From Bifidobacterium coryneforme (GTDB lineage Bacteria; Actinomycetota; Actinomycetes; Actinomycetales; Bifidobacteriaceae), in assembly GCF_000737865.1 (NCBI RefSeq), contig NZ_CP007287.1, forward strand, positions 1,268,252-1,332,251: a stretch of 64,000 nt of DNA, read 5' to 3'. Under the pieces are notes generated by a model. The model saw only the letters and a program-made list of their open reading frames with translations. It had not been told where the DNA came from and searched no databases. Shown one piece after another: positions 39,539 to 49,658 of this stretch; positions within the stretch are counted from its first letter, which is position 1, and every line of letters starts with the position of its first letter. The translations under genes and the position numbers were made by a program.

Positions 39539-39664
39539 GGACCCTCCGTTCACCGGTAATCACACCGACATTATCAACTAATACGACCTTACTCACCGGA
39601 GAGGCACCCAATTAGGCCCGAGGGGCGAAATCATGGCATCATCTCCACGTCGTCGAGCCGGAGT

Positions 39665-40804
39665 TCACTCTCCGGCAGCCTCGCGCTCCTCCTGCTGCTC
39701 GCGACGCTGTTGGTGGCGCCAACGTATGCCGGCCTCGATGAAGGCGTCGATGTTTCCATCGAAAACCCCCTGGGTATCCGAGGTCTCATAGCCAGTGCGC
39801 AGGTCCTTGACCATCTGATAGGGATGGAGCACATAGGAACGCATCTGGTCGCCCCAACTGGCCTTGATGTCGCCGGCCAGTTCCTTCTTCTTCTTGGCCT
39901 CCTCCTCGTGACGGAGAACCAGAAGACGGGACTGGAGGACGGCCATGGCGGCCGCCCTGTTCTGGATCTGACTGCGCTCATCCTGCATAGTGACCACGAT
40001 ATTGGTGGGTAAGTGGGTGATACGGACCGCCGAATAGGTGGTGTTGACACCCTGTCCGCCGGGTCCTGAGGAGCAATACGTATCCACACGGATGTCCGAA
40101 TCCGGAATATCGATGTGATCGGTGGGCTCCACCAGGGGGATGACCTCGACTGCCGCGAAGGAGGTCTGCCGACGGCCCTGGTTGTCGAAAGGAGAGATGC
40201 GGACCAACCGGTGGGTGCCGCCCTCGACCGAGAGCCTACCGTAGGCGTAGGGAGCGTCCACCTGGAAGGTGGCCGACTTGATACCGGCCTCCTCTGCGTA
40301 GGAGGTGTCCATGATCTTGGTCTTGAATCCGTGCCGCTCGGACCACCTCATGTACATACGCAGAAGCATTTGCGCCCAGTCGGCTGCATCCACGCCACCC
40401 GCTCCGGAGCGGATGGTCACCACGGCCGCACGCTCGTCGTACTCGCCGTCGAGGAGTGTCTGAATCTCCATGTCAGCCAGGTCGGAATTCAGGGATTCGA
40501 CCTCCCTGTTGGCCTCCGCCAGGACATCCCGGTCATTCTCCTCGCGCCCCAGCTCCTCCAGGGTCTCCACATCATCCAGCCTGCTGGAGGCTGACTCCAG
40601 GTGCTTGAGTTGGGACTGAAGGGAGGAGAGTTTGCTGGTGACCTTCTGGGCGTTCTCCTGGTCGTCCCAAAGCCCGGGGGCACTGGCCTCCTTTTCGAGA
40701 TCGGCAATCCGCGAGCGCAGACCTTCCGGGTCCAGTGCCTTGGCGATCATCTCGTACTTTGCCCGGGCCTGAGCCAGAGCCTGTGAAAAATCAACTTCTG
40801 CCAT
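39665..40804 (-). CDS. prfB: Peptide chain release factor 2
   Basis: Terminates translation at UGA and UAA. 379 aa. The codon-recognition tripeptide SPF lies in [12 protein letters not shown] and the catalytic GGQ in [17 protein letters not shown]. The whole protein is in one frame, so the programmed UGA frameshift common in other prfB genes is absent. It is followed by ftsE about 125 bp downstream on the same strand. Confidence 0.97.
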   Translation of the reverse strand: MAEVDFSQALAQARAKYEMIAKALDPEGLRSRIADLEKEASAPGLWDDQENAQKVTSKLSSLQSQLKHLESASSRLDDVETLEELGREENDRDVLAEANREVESLNSDLADMEIQTLLDGEYDERAAVVTIRSGAGGVDAADWAQMLLRMYMRWSERHGFKTKIMDTSYAEEAGIKSATFQVDAPYAYGRLSVEGGTHRLVRISPFDNQGRRQTSFAAVEVIPLVEPTDHIDIPDSDIRVDTYCSSGPGGQGVNTTYSAVRITHLPTNIVVTMQDERSQIQNRAAAMAVLQSRLLVLRHEEEAKKKKELAGDIKASWGDQMRSYVLHPYQMVKDLRTGYETSDTQGVFDGNIDAFIEAGIRWRHQQRREQQEEREAAGE

Positions 40805-40981
40805 GCTGTTTCACCATTCCAAACGTCGGCACCGAACCATGCCGACCACATACGTTTTCATACCTGTTTCATTCGGATACGGTCATCCCGACCGCCCATT
40901 ACCGGAGCAGCGCCGATCCCACCAGGCACTCTCCCCACTCCCCCGACAGCGGACCCTGCGGGGAGACCGACAAGCGTGGTG

Positions 40982-41113
40982 TCAAAGACCACTGAAAAGC
41001 GCGGGAACGAGCAGGGAACCCAGGAGTGCGACGGCTATGACGAGGCAGACCACCCGGGCCACATTCCTGCGTCTGCGCTCGCGGCGCTCACGTTCGTCCC
41101 TGTACTTGTTCAC
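40982..41113 (-). CDS. Small single-pass membrane protein
   Basis: A 43-aa reading frame starting with GTG: NKYRDERERRERRRRN followed by one hydrophobic helix (VVCLVIAVALLGSLLVPALF). A strongly charged N-terminus and a single helix indicate a cytoplasm-in membrane protein. The ribosome site is weak. It lies between prfB and the divergent dapD; similar tiny basic-plus-helix proteins are often missed in annotation. The remainder of the 438-bp gap (40805-41242) holds nothing else that I recognise. Confidence 0.45.
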   Translation of the reverse strand: MNKYRDERERRERRRRNVARVVCLVIAVALLGSLLVPALFSGL

Positions 41114-41242
41114 AGGGCACCATCTTAGCCAGGACCGGTCCCAAGCTCCAAGACCGCCCGGAACCCTGAACCGATCCTGTTCTATCCTGAGTGGAGCACA
41201 CGAGGACCGGATGGCCCACCGAACGACAGGTAAGGAGTCGCG

Positions 41243-42238
41243 ATGACAGCAGCAGCTACAGGATGGGGCTGGGGTCTGGCCAGCATAGACGCGCAGGGCA
41301 GGACCCTGGATGTCTGGTATCCCAAGGCGGAGATATCAGCCCCACCCAGTCCGGAGAATCGTCCGGCACACGGGCTCGGGGACCTTGCGCAGGACCAGCC
41401 TGATGCCCGCGGTGTCCGCAGGCAGCCCGTCTTTACAGTGTCCGAGCTTGACAAGCCCATCAAGGACGCGGCCGATGCCTACCTGCGCCTCCACCTGCTC
41501 AGCATGCGTCTGTCCAAGCCCAACTCGATGAATCTCGATGGGATCTTCGAAAAGCTGACCAATGTGGTCTGGACCAACTACGGCCCCTTCGCCCCGGAGG
41601 ATTTCACCCTGCGCAAGACCGACCTGCTCGGGGCCGCCGCCCGGTCCATGCCGGGGATTCCTGTAACGGACGTGACCGTACTCGCCATCGACAAGCTTCC
41701 CCGGATGGTGGACTATGTGGTTCCCTCGGGCGTTCGCATCGGCAACGCCGACAGGGTCCGTCTGGGTGCCTACCTCTCGCCCGGCACCACGGTCATGCAC
41801 GAGGGGTTCGTCAACTTCAATGCAGGTACGCTTGGCACCTCCATGGTCGAAGGGCGCATCTCCCAAGGGGTCGTGGTGGGTGATGGTTCCGACATCGGCG
41901 GTGGGGCCTCCATCATGGGCACCCTCTCCGGAGGTGGCAAGCACCGGGTCTCCATCGGAGAGCACTCCCTCCTGGGAGCCAATGCGGGCATCGGCATATC
42001 CCTGGGCGACAACTGCGTGGTGGAGGCCGGTCTCTATGTCACCGCCGGAACGAAGATCACCCTGGGTGCCGAAAGCGAGGCGGCCAAGTTCCTGGGAATA
42101 AGGAAGGACACGGTCAAGGGGTCCGAACTCAGCGGCAGGGACCACCTGCTCTTCATCCGCAACTCCCAGACCGGACAGGTCCAGGTCCGTCTACGGACCA
42201 AGGGCATCGAACTGAACGAAAGCCTCCACGCGAACTGA
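41243..42238 (+). CDS. dapD: Tetrahydrodipicolinate N-succinyltransferase
   Basis: Succinyl-CoA-dependent step of the lysine/diaminopimelate pathway. 331 aa, the actinobacterial DapD form. The C-terminal half is a left-handed beta-helix of hexapeptide repeats ([53 protein letters not shown]). AAGGAG lies 5 nt before the ATG. It is monocistronic, ending at a bidirectional terminator shared with gltA. Confidence 0.96.
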   Translation: MTAAATGWGWGLASIDAQGRTLDVWYPKAEISAPPSPENRPAHGLGDLAQDQPDARGVRRQPVFTVSELDKPIKDAADAYLRLHLLSMRLSKPNSMNLDGIFEKLTNVVWTNYGPFAPEDFTLRKTDLLGAAARSMPGIPVTDVTVLAIDKLPRMVDYVVPSGVRIGNADRVRLGAYLSPGTTVMHEGFVNFNAGTLGTSMVEGRISQGVVVGDGSDIGGGASIMGTLSGGGKHRVSIGEHSLLGANAGIGISLGDNCVVEAGLYVTAGTKITLGAESEAAKFLGIRKDTVKGSELSGRDHLLFIRNSQTGQVQVRLRTKGIELNESLHAN

Positions 42239-42255
42239 GCCCGCCTCACCACAAA

Positions 42256-42291
42256 GGACCGGCTGAAGTGATTCGATTCCTTCGCCGGTCC
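42256..42291. terminator. Bidirectional terminator between dapD and gltA
   Basis: GGACCGGC / GCCGGTCC form an 8-bp stem extended by GAAG/CTTC around a loop, flanked by AAA on the left and CATTT on the right. It lies between convergent genes. Confidence 0.75.
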
Positions 42292-42306
42292 ATTTGCATG
42301 CCCTGA

Positions 42307-43599
42307 TCACCGGCGTTGCTCGATGGGAACGAAGTCCCGCTTGCCCGGCCCGGTATAGACCTGACGGGGCCGTCCGATTTTCGAGGTGGGATCGTTCATC
42401 ATCTCGTGGTACTGGGCTATCCATCCAGGTATGCGCCCCAAGGCGAAGAGGGTCGTGAACATCTGGGGATCGAATCCGATGGCCCGATAAATCAGCCCGG
42501 TATAGAAGTCCACATTGGGGTAGAGATGCCGCTCGATGAAGTAGTCATCATGAAGGGCCATGTCTTCCAACTCCAGGGCCACGTCGAAGAGGGACCTGTC
42601 GGCTGAACCCAGCTGGCCCACCTCATCGTCCATGACGGCATAGAGCCATTTCTTGGCGATTGCGGCCCTGGGGTCATAGGACTTGTATATCCGATGTCCC
42701 AGGCCCGAAATCCTGCTCCCCTCCTTCTTGGACTCCTCGACAAAGGCGCGGACGCCAAGTCCCGAGTCCCGAATCTCCTCCAATTGTCGAAGCACCTCTT
42801 CATTGGCACCACCGTGCAGGGGCCCCGAGAGGGCGTTTATACCCGCCGCCACAGCCGAATACAGGTTGGCATGGGCGGATCCTGCCACCCTGACGACCGA
42901 GGTGGAGCAGTTCTGTTCATGGTCCGCATGGATGATGAGGAGCTTGTCGAGCGCCTGGACCATAAGCGGGTTGACCTGGTATGGCTCGTAGGGAATGGCG
43001 AAACTCATCCTGAGGAAGTCCTCCACGTAGCCACGGGTCTCATCCGGGTAGAGGAGCGGTTCGTTCCGACGACGACGGTGGATCAGGGAAACGATGGTGC
43101 GGACCTTGGCCATGATGATGGCACAGGCCTCCTCGAACCCGTCGGGGTCGCCGAATCCGCAGGTATCCGGATGGAAGGTGGCCAGGGCGTTGACCGCCGA
43201 GGCCAGGACACTCATCGGGTGGGCGCTCCTGGGGAAGGAGGAGAGGAGATTACGGAAGTCCTCCCCGACAAAGGTGTGGTGGAGTATCCGCTCGCGAAAT
43301 TCGTCATACTGCCTCTTGTCGGGCAGGTCCCCATGAATCAGGAGCCAGGCCACCTCCAGGAAGTTCGACCCCTCGCAGAGCTCCTCGATCGGATATCCCC
43401 GGTAGCGCAGGATGGAACGTCTGCCGTCAATGAAGGTTATGGCCGACTCGCACTGGGCCGTGGTCAGGAACCCCGGGTCCAAGGTGACCCAACCATCGTT
43501 ACGGAGGGAGGAGACCAGGATGCCCTTGGGTCCTTCAGTGGATTCGACCAGAGGGAGATCGAACTTCGCATCTCCGACAACCAAATGGGCTGTTGACAT
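42307..43599 (-). CDS. gltA: Citrate synthase
   Basis: Condenses oxaloacetate with acetyl-CoA. 430 aa, hexameric-type citrate synthase. Catalytic residues are visible in LIIHADHEQNCSTS (His), GPLHGGANEEVL (His) and the late Asp of LFDVALELED; GLGHRIYKSYDPR follows the family. Bifidobacteria have an incomplete TCA cycle, and this enzyme probably supplies 2-oxoglutarate for glutamate. ATG 43599 has GGAGG 6-7 nt upstream. Confidence 0.96.
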   Translation of the reverse strand: MSTAHLVVGDAKFDLPLVESTEGPKGILVSSLRNDGWVTLDPGFLTTAQCESAITFIDGRRSILRYRGYPIEELCEGSNFLEVAWLLIHGDLPDKRQYDEFRERILHHTFVGEDFRNLLSSFPRSAHPMSVLASAVNALATFHPDTCGFGDPDGFEEACAIIMAKVRTIVSLIHRRRRNEPLLYPDETRGYVEDFLRMSFAIPYEPYQVNPLMVQALDKLLIIHADHEQNCSTSVVRVAGSAHANLYSAVAAGINALSGPLHGGANEEVLRQLEEIRDSGLGVRAFVEESKKEGSRISGLGHRIYKSYDPRAAIAKKWLYAVMDDEVGQLGSADRSLFDVALELEDMALHDDYFIERHLYPNVDFYTGLIYRAIGFDPQMFTTLFALGRIPGWIAQYHEMMNDPTSKIGRPRQVYTGPGKRDFVPIEQRR

Positions 43600-43790
43600 C
43601 CGACACCTCCATCTGCAACCGACGGACCGTCTTGCCGGTACAGCCACCAGGATCCTGGCGACGATGCGGTGTTTCCCTATACCGGCGCGGAATTTCGGTC
43701 ATACTAACAGACGGAATCACTCCTTCCGTTACCGGAAGATGATGTCAAATCGTGCGATGCGAAAGTCCTGCAACATGGTGTGGAGGGAGT

Positions 43791-44567
43791 TCAGTCCCGA
43801 CTGGTCAGGATGACCGGCCCGTCCTCGGTGATGGCGATGGTGTGCTCGCTGTGAGCACCGCGGGAACCATCGGCTGAGCGCAGGGTCCAGCCGTCCTTGG
43901 GATCCTGGAATATCTCGTCGGTGGTTGCCAGGAACCAGGGTTCGATGGCGATGACCAACCCGGGACGCAGCTTGTATCCGTGATGCGGGGTGCCGTCATT
44001 GGGGACATGCGGATCTCCGTGCATGATGCGCCCCACGCCGTGCCCGCCGAAGTCCAGGTTGACGCTGTAGCCGTTTTCGTGGGCCACCTCGCCGATTGCA
44101 GCGGATATGTCTCCCAGACGATTGCCGGGCTGGGCCTGGGCTATACCGGCCGCCAAGGCATCCTCGGTGGTCTTGATCAGACGAAGGTCCTCGGGGTCGG
44201 CATCATCACCCACCACAAAACTGATGGCTGAATCGCCGACCCACCCGTCGACATTGATAGCCAGGTCAAGGGAAAGCAGGTCACCGTCCTTGAGGTCATA
44301 GTCGAAGGGAACCCCGTGCAGGACCGCGTCATTGACCGAGAGGCAGATGTAGTGGGCGAAGGGGCCGGTGCCGAAGTCGGGCGCATAATCCACGTAGCAG
44401 GACGTGGCCCCCTTGCGGGACTGAATGCGCTCCTTGACATGGTTGTCCAGGTCGAGCAGATTGACCCCGGGCTTACTCATAGCCTTGAGTTCCTTGAGGA
44501 TACGACCGACGAACCTGCCGGCCGGCTTCATCTCCTCGATCTCCTGCTTGGTCTTCAGCTCAATCAT
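43791..44567 (-). CDS. map: Methionine aminopeptidase, type I
   Basis: Removes N-terminal Met from new proteins. 258 aa. The five metal ligands fall in LAINVDGWVGDSA (two Asp), GGHGVGRIMH (His), VIAIEPW (Glu) and SEHTIAITEDGP (Glu); the substrate-binding His is in FAHYICLSVND. There is no zinc-finger extension. ATG 44567 has AAAGGA upstream. Confidence 0.96.
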   Translation of the reverse strand: MIELKTKQEIEEMKPAGRFVGRILKELKAMSKPGVNLLDLDNHVKERIQSRKGATSCYVDYAPDFGTGPFAHYICLSVNDAVLHGVPFDYDLKDGDLLSLDLAINVDGWVGDSAISFVVGDDADPEDLRLIKTTEDALAAGIAQAQPGNRLGDISAAIGEVAHENGYSVNLDFGGHGVGRIMHGDPHVPNDGTPHHGYKLRPGLVIAIEPWFLATTDEIFQDPKDGWTLRSADGSRGAHSEHTIAITEDGPVILTSRD

Positions 44568-44708
44568 GCCTGTACATCCTTTCGGGTTCTCCGCACACTC
44601 GCCGCCCTTGATTCTGCGGCTACCAGGTCTGAGTGGCCGTTGCTCCGCCCGGCCCACCCATGCTCTGGTATCAGTCTTATCCTGCAATAGGGACCGATGG
44701 GACGAGGG

Positions 44709-45392
44709 TCATCGTCTACCGAACGAAAACGCCCTGATGATGGAGACGATGCCCAGAACCAGAAGGGCACATCCACTGAAGATGACCAGGAACATGACCG
44801 AACCCAGCGGATAGATCATGACGCAGATACCGGCCAGGATCGACACGACTCCGGAGAAGATGGCCCAGCCGGAGTGAGGCGTACCCCAGGAGGCTGCCAG
44901 GCTCATGACGCCCTCCATGATCCAGCCTATGCCGACGATCATCGTAACCAGAATCGTCAGGGCCGATGCCGACAGGGCCGTGTTCTTGATGATGACGATG
45001 CCGCCAATGGCAATCAGGGCGCCGAAGAGAATCCCCAGAATGCGCCATCCTCCCGGCAGACCCTGGGCCACGATGGAGGTGGCCAACCTGACCACACCGG
45101 AGATGATGAAGTAGATACCGAGAATAACGGTCAGGGCAATCAGGGTCTTATCGAGCCAGAGCAGCAGAGCCAGGCCCAGGACCACTCCAAGGGCGCCCAT
45201 GGCCCCGAGCACGATGCGTATGGCCTTCATGGTTCCGCCGGCCATGTCCTCGACAATCAGTCTGAAGGGGTCCATGGTGGGCATGGACCCCGACCGCGGG
45301 TATCCGCCCTGGGGATTCCCGTTGCCGTACGGACCCTGGTATTGCCCGTCGCTGTACCAATCCGGATCCTGGCCCTGGTTGGGATCTGACAT
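44709..45392 (-). CDS. HdeD/DUF308-family membrane protein
   Basis: 227 aa. A hydrophilic, Gly/Tyr/Pro-rich N-terminus (~55 residues, GQYQGPYGNGNPQGGY) is followed by six membrane helices in pairs (IRIVLGAMGALGVVLGLALL, IGWIMEGVMSLAAS and so on), the DUF308 repeat pattern of HdeD. In enteric bacteria HdeD relates to acid resistance; the function here is unknown. AAGGGG precedes the ATG. It is divergent from pepO across 199 bp. Confidence 0.85.
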   Translation of the reverse strand: MSDPNQGQDPDWYSDGQYQGPYGNGNPQGGYPRSGSMPTMDPFRLIVEDMAGGTMKAIRIVLGAMGALGVVLGLALLLWLDKTLIALTVILGIYFIISGVVRLATSIVAQGLPGGWRILGILFGALIAIGGIVIIKNTALSASALTILVTMIVGIGWIMEGVMSLAASWGTPHSGWAIFSGVVSILAGICVMIYPLGSVMFLVIFSGCALLVLGIVSIIRAFSFGRR

Positions 45393-45591
45393 GATGCCCC
45401 TTTCAGATGGTGTTGGCGCACCTGTACAGGTGCACGCTCCTATGTTCAGTCTAGGCGCGACAGAAGCTCCGACCGCGTTTTTCATCCCTACGCTCACACC
45501 GCGCAAGGCTATGCAGCCCCCGAATCGACCAGGCCCAGGCATCGATGGGCATTATGGCCCATGTCATAAAAAACAGTTAGGCTTGCAAGGT

Positions 45592-47685
45592 ATGAGACAC
45601 GCAGCACAATCACCTGTCAGGTCCGGTCTGGACCCAACATCCTTTTCTTCCGTCATCCGACCCCAAGACGACCTCTTCCGTTATGTGAATGGGCCCTGGA
45701 TCGATACCTACACCCTTCCCGAGGACCGCTCCCGGTTCGGGTCCTTCGACAAACTCGCCGAGGATGCCGAAAGTCAAATCAGGGACATCCTGGAGGACTC
45801 AGACAGTCCCGCCACCAAATCGGCCATTCTTTACCGGAGTTTCCTCGACACCCAGGCCATAGAGGCGGCGGGGCTGGACCCGATTCGCTCCGATCTGGCA
45901 GCCATCGACGCCACCAGGGACAAGACCGCGCTGACATCCCTCCTGGGGCGGCTCAATCCCACCGGCGGCCCCGATTTCTTCGGAATAGCCATCTACGGCG
46001 ATCCGGGCAACCCCGGCACCAACGTGGCCCACATCGAGCAGGCCGGACTGGGGCTACCCGATGAGGCCTATTACCGCGAATCCAACTATCAGTCGGTCCG
46101 CCAGGAGTACAAGGAGATGGTCGCCAGGCTCCTGAGGCTGGCGACCTATGCCCCTGACCAGAGCCAGGCCATGGACCAGGCCGACAGGTTCCTGGATCTG
46201 GAGACCCGCATCGCCTCCTATCACTGGGACAACATATCGACCAGGGACGAGGACAAGACCTACAACCCCACTGACATGGACCAGCTGCAGGAGACCCTGT
46301 CGGATTTCAACCTCTCCGCCTGGATCAAGGCCTGGCAGGCGGCCTACGATGCCAGCACGGCGTCGGCCTGGCAACCCGTAGACATCGCAGCAGCCCTGGG
46401 CCACACCATCGTCCATGAGCCGACATTCCTGAAGGGCCTCAACGGGTTCTGGAAGGAGAGCGACCTTGAGGATCTGAAACTCTGGTCCCGGGTGCACGTC
46501 CTGATTGAATGGGCCAGCTTCCTGACCGAGGACTTCGACACGGCCCGCTTCGATTTCTACGGAAAGGTCCTTTCAGGCACCACCCAGATGCGTGATCGGT
46601 GGAAGCGCGCCGTCTCCCTGGTAAACGGAATCAGCGGCGAAGAGGTAGGCAAGGAATACGTCAGGCGCCACTTCCCCCAGTCCAGCAAGGAACGTATGGA
46701 GGAGCTGGTCGGCAATCTGATACAGGCATACCGTATCTCGATTTCAAGCTCGGACTGGCTGGGTGAGGAAACCAAACTCAAGGCCCTAACCAAGCTCGAC
46801 AAGTTCTCTCCCAAAATCGGTTACACCGACAAGTGGCGTGATTACTCGGCGCTGCGCGTGTCGGAGGATGCAGGGTTGGTGGAGAACGTACGCCAGGCCA
46901 ACCTGTACGAGTCCGGATATCAGTTCGGCAAGGCCGGCAAGCCCGTCGACAATGACGAGTGGCTGATGAACCCACAGACCGTCAACGCCTACTATGAACC
47001 GACCCTGAACGTCATCGTCTTCCCTGCCGCCATCCTGCAGCCCCCCTTCTTTGACCCCGCAGCCGACGATGCCGCCAACTATGGGGGCATCGGGGCCGTA
47101 ATCGGACACGAAATCGGGCACGGATTCGACGACCAGGGCAGCAAGTACGACGGAGACGGCAGACTCAACGACTGGTGGACCCCTCAGGACAGGGCCAACT
47201 TCGAAAAGCGAACCAAGGCACTGATAGAGCAGTACAACGGATTCGTTCCCGAACAGTTGGCGGAGAAGTACGCGGACGAACCCGATAAGGCACCGCATGT
47301 CAACGGGGCCCTGACCATCGGCGAGAACATAGGCGACCTGGGCGGGGTAAACATCGCCATCAAGGCCTATGCCCTGGCCCTGCAAAACGGGACGGGGAAC
47401 GATATCGACACCAGCGCCCGGGGGATGGACGAGGCCCTGGAGCAGGCGCCGTATCTGGACGGCTATACCGGCCTGCAACGGTTCTTCCTCTCCTACGCCT
47501 CCATCTGGCGAACCAAGAACCGGGACCAACTGGCCGAGCAGTATCTCCAGATCGACCCCCACTCCCCCGCCGAATTCCGAACCAACGGAATTGCCAGAAA
47601 CGTCGACAAGTTCTATGACGCTTTTACCGTGCAGACCTCAGACGGCATGTGGCTGGAACCGAAAGACCGGGTCCATATCTGGTAG
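45592..47685 (+). CDS. pepO: M13-family zinc metalloendopeptidase (PepO-like)
   Basis: Neprilysin-family oligopeptidase. 697 aa. The zinc site is VIGHEIGHGFDDQG (HExxH) with the third ligand Glu and the Asp in ENIGDLGGVN. The substrate-binding NAYYEPTLN motif and the C-terminal W (SDGMWLEPKDRVHIW) are present. No signal peptide or membrane helix is visible, so it is intracellular. ATG 45592 is used because the following SGLDPTSFSSVIRPQDDL matches bacterial PepO N-termini; the ribosome site is poor. Its terminator hairpin lies within the 3' end of the convergent ssb gene. Confidence 0.94.
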   Translation: MRHAAQSPVRSGLDPTSFSSVIRPQDDLFRYVNGPWIDTYTLPEDRSRFGSFDKLAEDAESQIRDILEDSDSPATKSAILYRSFLDTQAIEAAGLDPIRSDLAAIDATRDKTALTSLLGRLNPTGGPDFFGIAIYGDPGNPGTNVAHIEQAGLGLPDEAYYRESNYQSVRQEYKEMVARLLRLATYAPDQSQAMDQADRFLDLETRIASYHWDNISTRDEDKTYNPTDMDQLQETLSDFNLSAWIKAWQAAYDASTASAWQPVDIAAALGHTIVHEPTFLKGLNGFWKESDLEDLKLWSRVHVLIEWASFLTEDFDTARFDFYGKVLSGTTQMRDRWKRAVSLVNGISGEEVGKEYVRRHFPQSSKERMEELVGNLIQAYRISISSSDWLGEETKLKALTKLDKFSPKIGYTDKWRDYSALRVSEDAGLVENVRQANLYESGYQFGKAGKPVDNDEWLMNPQTVNAYYEPTLNVIVFPAAILQPPFFDPAADDAANYGGIGAVIGHEIGHGFDDQGSKYDGDGRLNDWWTPQDRANFEKRTKALIEQYNGFVPEQLAEKYADEPDKAPHVNGALTIGENIGDLGGVNIAIKAYALALQNGTGNDIDTSARGMDEALEQAPYLDGYTGLQRFFLSYASIWRTKNRDQLAEQYLQIDPHSPAEFRTNGIARNVDKFYDAFTVQTSDGMWLEPKDRVHIW

Positions 47686-47743
47686 GTCGTGCGGTTCCGG
47701 TCATGACTGCGGTCAACTCGCAGGCAGGACCTGACGCGTAGGT

Positions 47744-48304
47744 TCAGAAGGCATCCACAGGTTGTGTGGATGCCTTCGCCTTTTCATTTGCGGTATCCGA
47801 CCCCGCCATCCCTTGTCCTGGAGAACCCCCTCCCCCGGTGCCGGCTCCAAGGGCTTCCGAATCATCGCAAGTGCTCCCTGCCCCCAAATCGGCCCTATCG
47901 TCCCAGGGGTCTTTGCGCCCCGGAGAATCAACCTCTTCCGGTTTGACCCTGGTGAAGGCACCCTGTCCCAGATTCAGATCATGACCCACCCCGTCGGCTT
48001 CCAGAACCAGAGCCGAATGCAACTGCCCCTCCTTGGTCCACTCCTCGGTAACCAGGCTGCCGGTCACCATGACGGGATCGCCCTTGTGAAGAGAGTGGAA
48101 CAGGTTCACAGCCAGGTTTCTGAAAGCCTTGACCGTAATCCAGGTGGTGGGCCTTCTGATCCACGCCCCCTTGGCTGCGTCATAATAGGCCGGGGTGGAA
48201 CCCAGCCTGAATGTACACACCGGAGCGGATTCCGGCTGCCCGATTCGCACAGGGGCCTTCCCCACAAATCCGAACATGCTGACCTTTGATTCATTGGCTG
48301 CCAT
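47744..48304 (-). CDS. Single-stranded DNA-binding protein
   Basis: 186 aa. An OB-fold domain occupies residues ~5-115: VSMFGFVGKAPVRIG, FRLGSTPAYYDAAKGAW, TTWITVKAFRNLAVN and HKGDPVMVTGSL. A Gly/Asp/Ser-rich tail ends in QPVDAF, a degenerate form of the acidic SSB tip, which normally ends DDDIPF. It is therefore probably the accessory SSB (competence- or repair-related) rather than the replicative one. AAAGAGG lies 6 nt before ATG 48304. Confidence 0.85.
   Translation of the reverse strand: MAANESKVSMFGFVGKAPVRIGQPESAPVCTFRLGSTPAYYDAAKGAWIRRPTTWITVKAFRNLAVNLFHSLHKGDPVMVTGSLVTEEWTKEGQLHSALVLEADGVGHDLNLGQGAFTRVKPEEVDSPGRKDPWDDRADLGAGSTCDDSEALGAGTGGGGSPGQGMAGSDTANEKAKASTQPVDAF
47747..47777 (+). 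terminator. pepO terminator inside the ssb 3' coding end
   Basis: GAAGGCATCCACA / TGTGGATGCCTTC form a perfect 13-bp stem with a 5-nt loop, followed on the plus strand by GCCTTTTCATTTG. The same DNA encodes the last residues of the convergent SSB protein. Confidence 0.75.
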
Positions 48305-48661
48305 CTCTTGCCTCTTTCGCTGTAACCGGGTATCCCCGTTGAATGCCACTCGATGGGCCCTGACCGGAAGAACCGACTGCCAGAGCGGGGGAAGGGGACA
48401 CGGCCTCCGTTCCGGGTGCATCCCATCAAGTGGTAGACCCATCATGGGCCCGGAAGGACCTTTCGCTCCCTGCAGCCAGACCATGTGGTCGAACATCACC
48501 TCAGCCATGACTTGTGAACAAATCGACTACCTGTGCGAACGAGCAGAACATCAGTAAGTCCGGCCCGGCAGCCTACAGAGCAAAGCAGGCCCCGCTTGAA
48601 GGCAACGACGATAGACTGAGGAAAACAGACAGTGAATACCGGCACGGAAGGATCATCACTC

Positions 48662-49516
48662 ATGGTGCACACACTGGTCAGCTGGAACATCGACTCCCTC
48701 AACGCAGCCCTGCTCGGCAACAGTGCCCGCGGGTCCCTCTCTCTGAACGTAGTGGAATCCATCAGGGACCTGAACCCCGATGTTCTGGCCATCCAGGAGA
48801 CCAAGCTCAATGATGACCGGAAGAAGACCGATACGATACTCAAAGCCCTGATGCAGTACTTCCCCGATTATGAGGAAGTCCATCGGATTTCCGAGCCGCC
48901 GGCCCGGCGCGGATACGCCGGCACGATGATGCTCTATAGGAAGGACCTGCCGAAACCCGAAGTCACCTATCCGAAGATTGGCGCTCCCGACACCATGGAT
49001 GACGAGGGTAGGATGATCACCCTGGAGTTCCCCGACTGCTTTGTCACCACGGTCTACACCCCCAACGCCGGTTCCGGACTGGTGCGCCTTGAGCCCCGCG
49101 GCCACTGGGACGACTGCTACCGCGCTTATCTGAAGAAACTGGATGTCAGCAAACCGGTCCTGGCATGCGGCGATTTCAACGTAGCCCACGAGGAGATCGA
49201 CATCGCCAACCCCCAGTCCAACCACCACTCAGCAGGTTTCACCGACCAGGAGCGCAGCAAATTCGGGCAACTGTTGGATGCAGGTTTCACCGACACCTTC
49301 CGGAAGGTGCATGGCCAGGCGGCGGGTTTCTTCGATAATCAGCGAAGCATCTATACCTGGTTCGCCCAGCGGGCCATGACCAGCAAGGCCAACAACTCCG
49401 GCTGGAGAATCGACTATTGGCTGACCTCCGACCGTCTGGCCGACAGGGTCCAGGCCTGCGAACCGGTCGATACCGGCTCACGCAGGGACCACTTGCCCAT
49501 CCTGCTCAGAATCTGA
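48662..49516 (+). CDS. xthA: Exodeoxyribonuclease III
   Basis: AP endonuclease/3'-exonuclease for base excision repair. 284 aa. The metal and catalytic motifs are SWNIDSLNAAL, LAIQETKLND, YTPNAG, ACGDFNVAHEEID, GWRIDYWLTS and RRDHLPI (catalytic His; the usual form is SDHCP). ATG 48662 has GGAAGGA 9 nt upstream; a GTG at 48632 is less likely. A 13-bp terminator follows. Confidence 0.93.
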   Translation: MVHTLVSWNIDSLNAALLGNSARGSLSLNVVESIRDLNPDVLAIQETKLNDDRKKTDTILKALMQYFPDYEEVHRISEPPARRGYAGTMMLYRKDLPKPEVTYPKIGAPDTMDDEGRMITLEFPDCFVTTVYTPNAGSGLVRLEPRGHWDDCYRAYLKKLDVSKPVLACGDFNVAHEEIDIANPQSNHHSAGFTDQERSKFGQLLDAGFTDTFRKVHGQAAGFFDNQRSIYTWFAQRAMTSKANNSGWRIDYWLTSDRLADRVQACEPVDTGSRRDHLPILLRI

Positions 49517-49583
49517 TTTGAATCAACCAGCCTCTGGTGCAGGCGATGAACCGGGCTGGCCCCCGGTCTTCATATACAAGCGG

Positions 49584-49620
49584 GCGGCCCGGGTCATGCT
49601 CGAAAGCTGACCCGGGCCGC
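49584..49620. terminator. Terminator between xthA and proS
   Basis: GCGGCCCGGGTCA / TGACCCGGGCCGC form a perfect 13-bp stem with an 11-nt loop between convergent genes. The U tracts are weak, so it may act as a barrier rather than a canonical intrinsic terminator. Confidence 0.75.
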
Positions 49621-49658
49621 TCCTCATTCACAGCTCCGGCAAAGTGCCCTGATTCACA

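Noticed and set aside
39665-40804. Programmed +1 frameshift in prfB
   Set aside because: The whole RF2 protein is encoded in one uninterrupted frame, with no in-frame UGA near codon 25.
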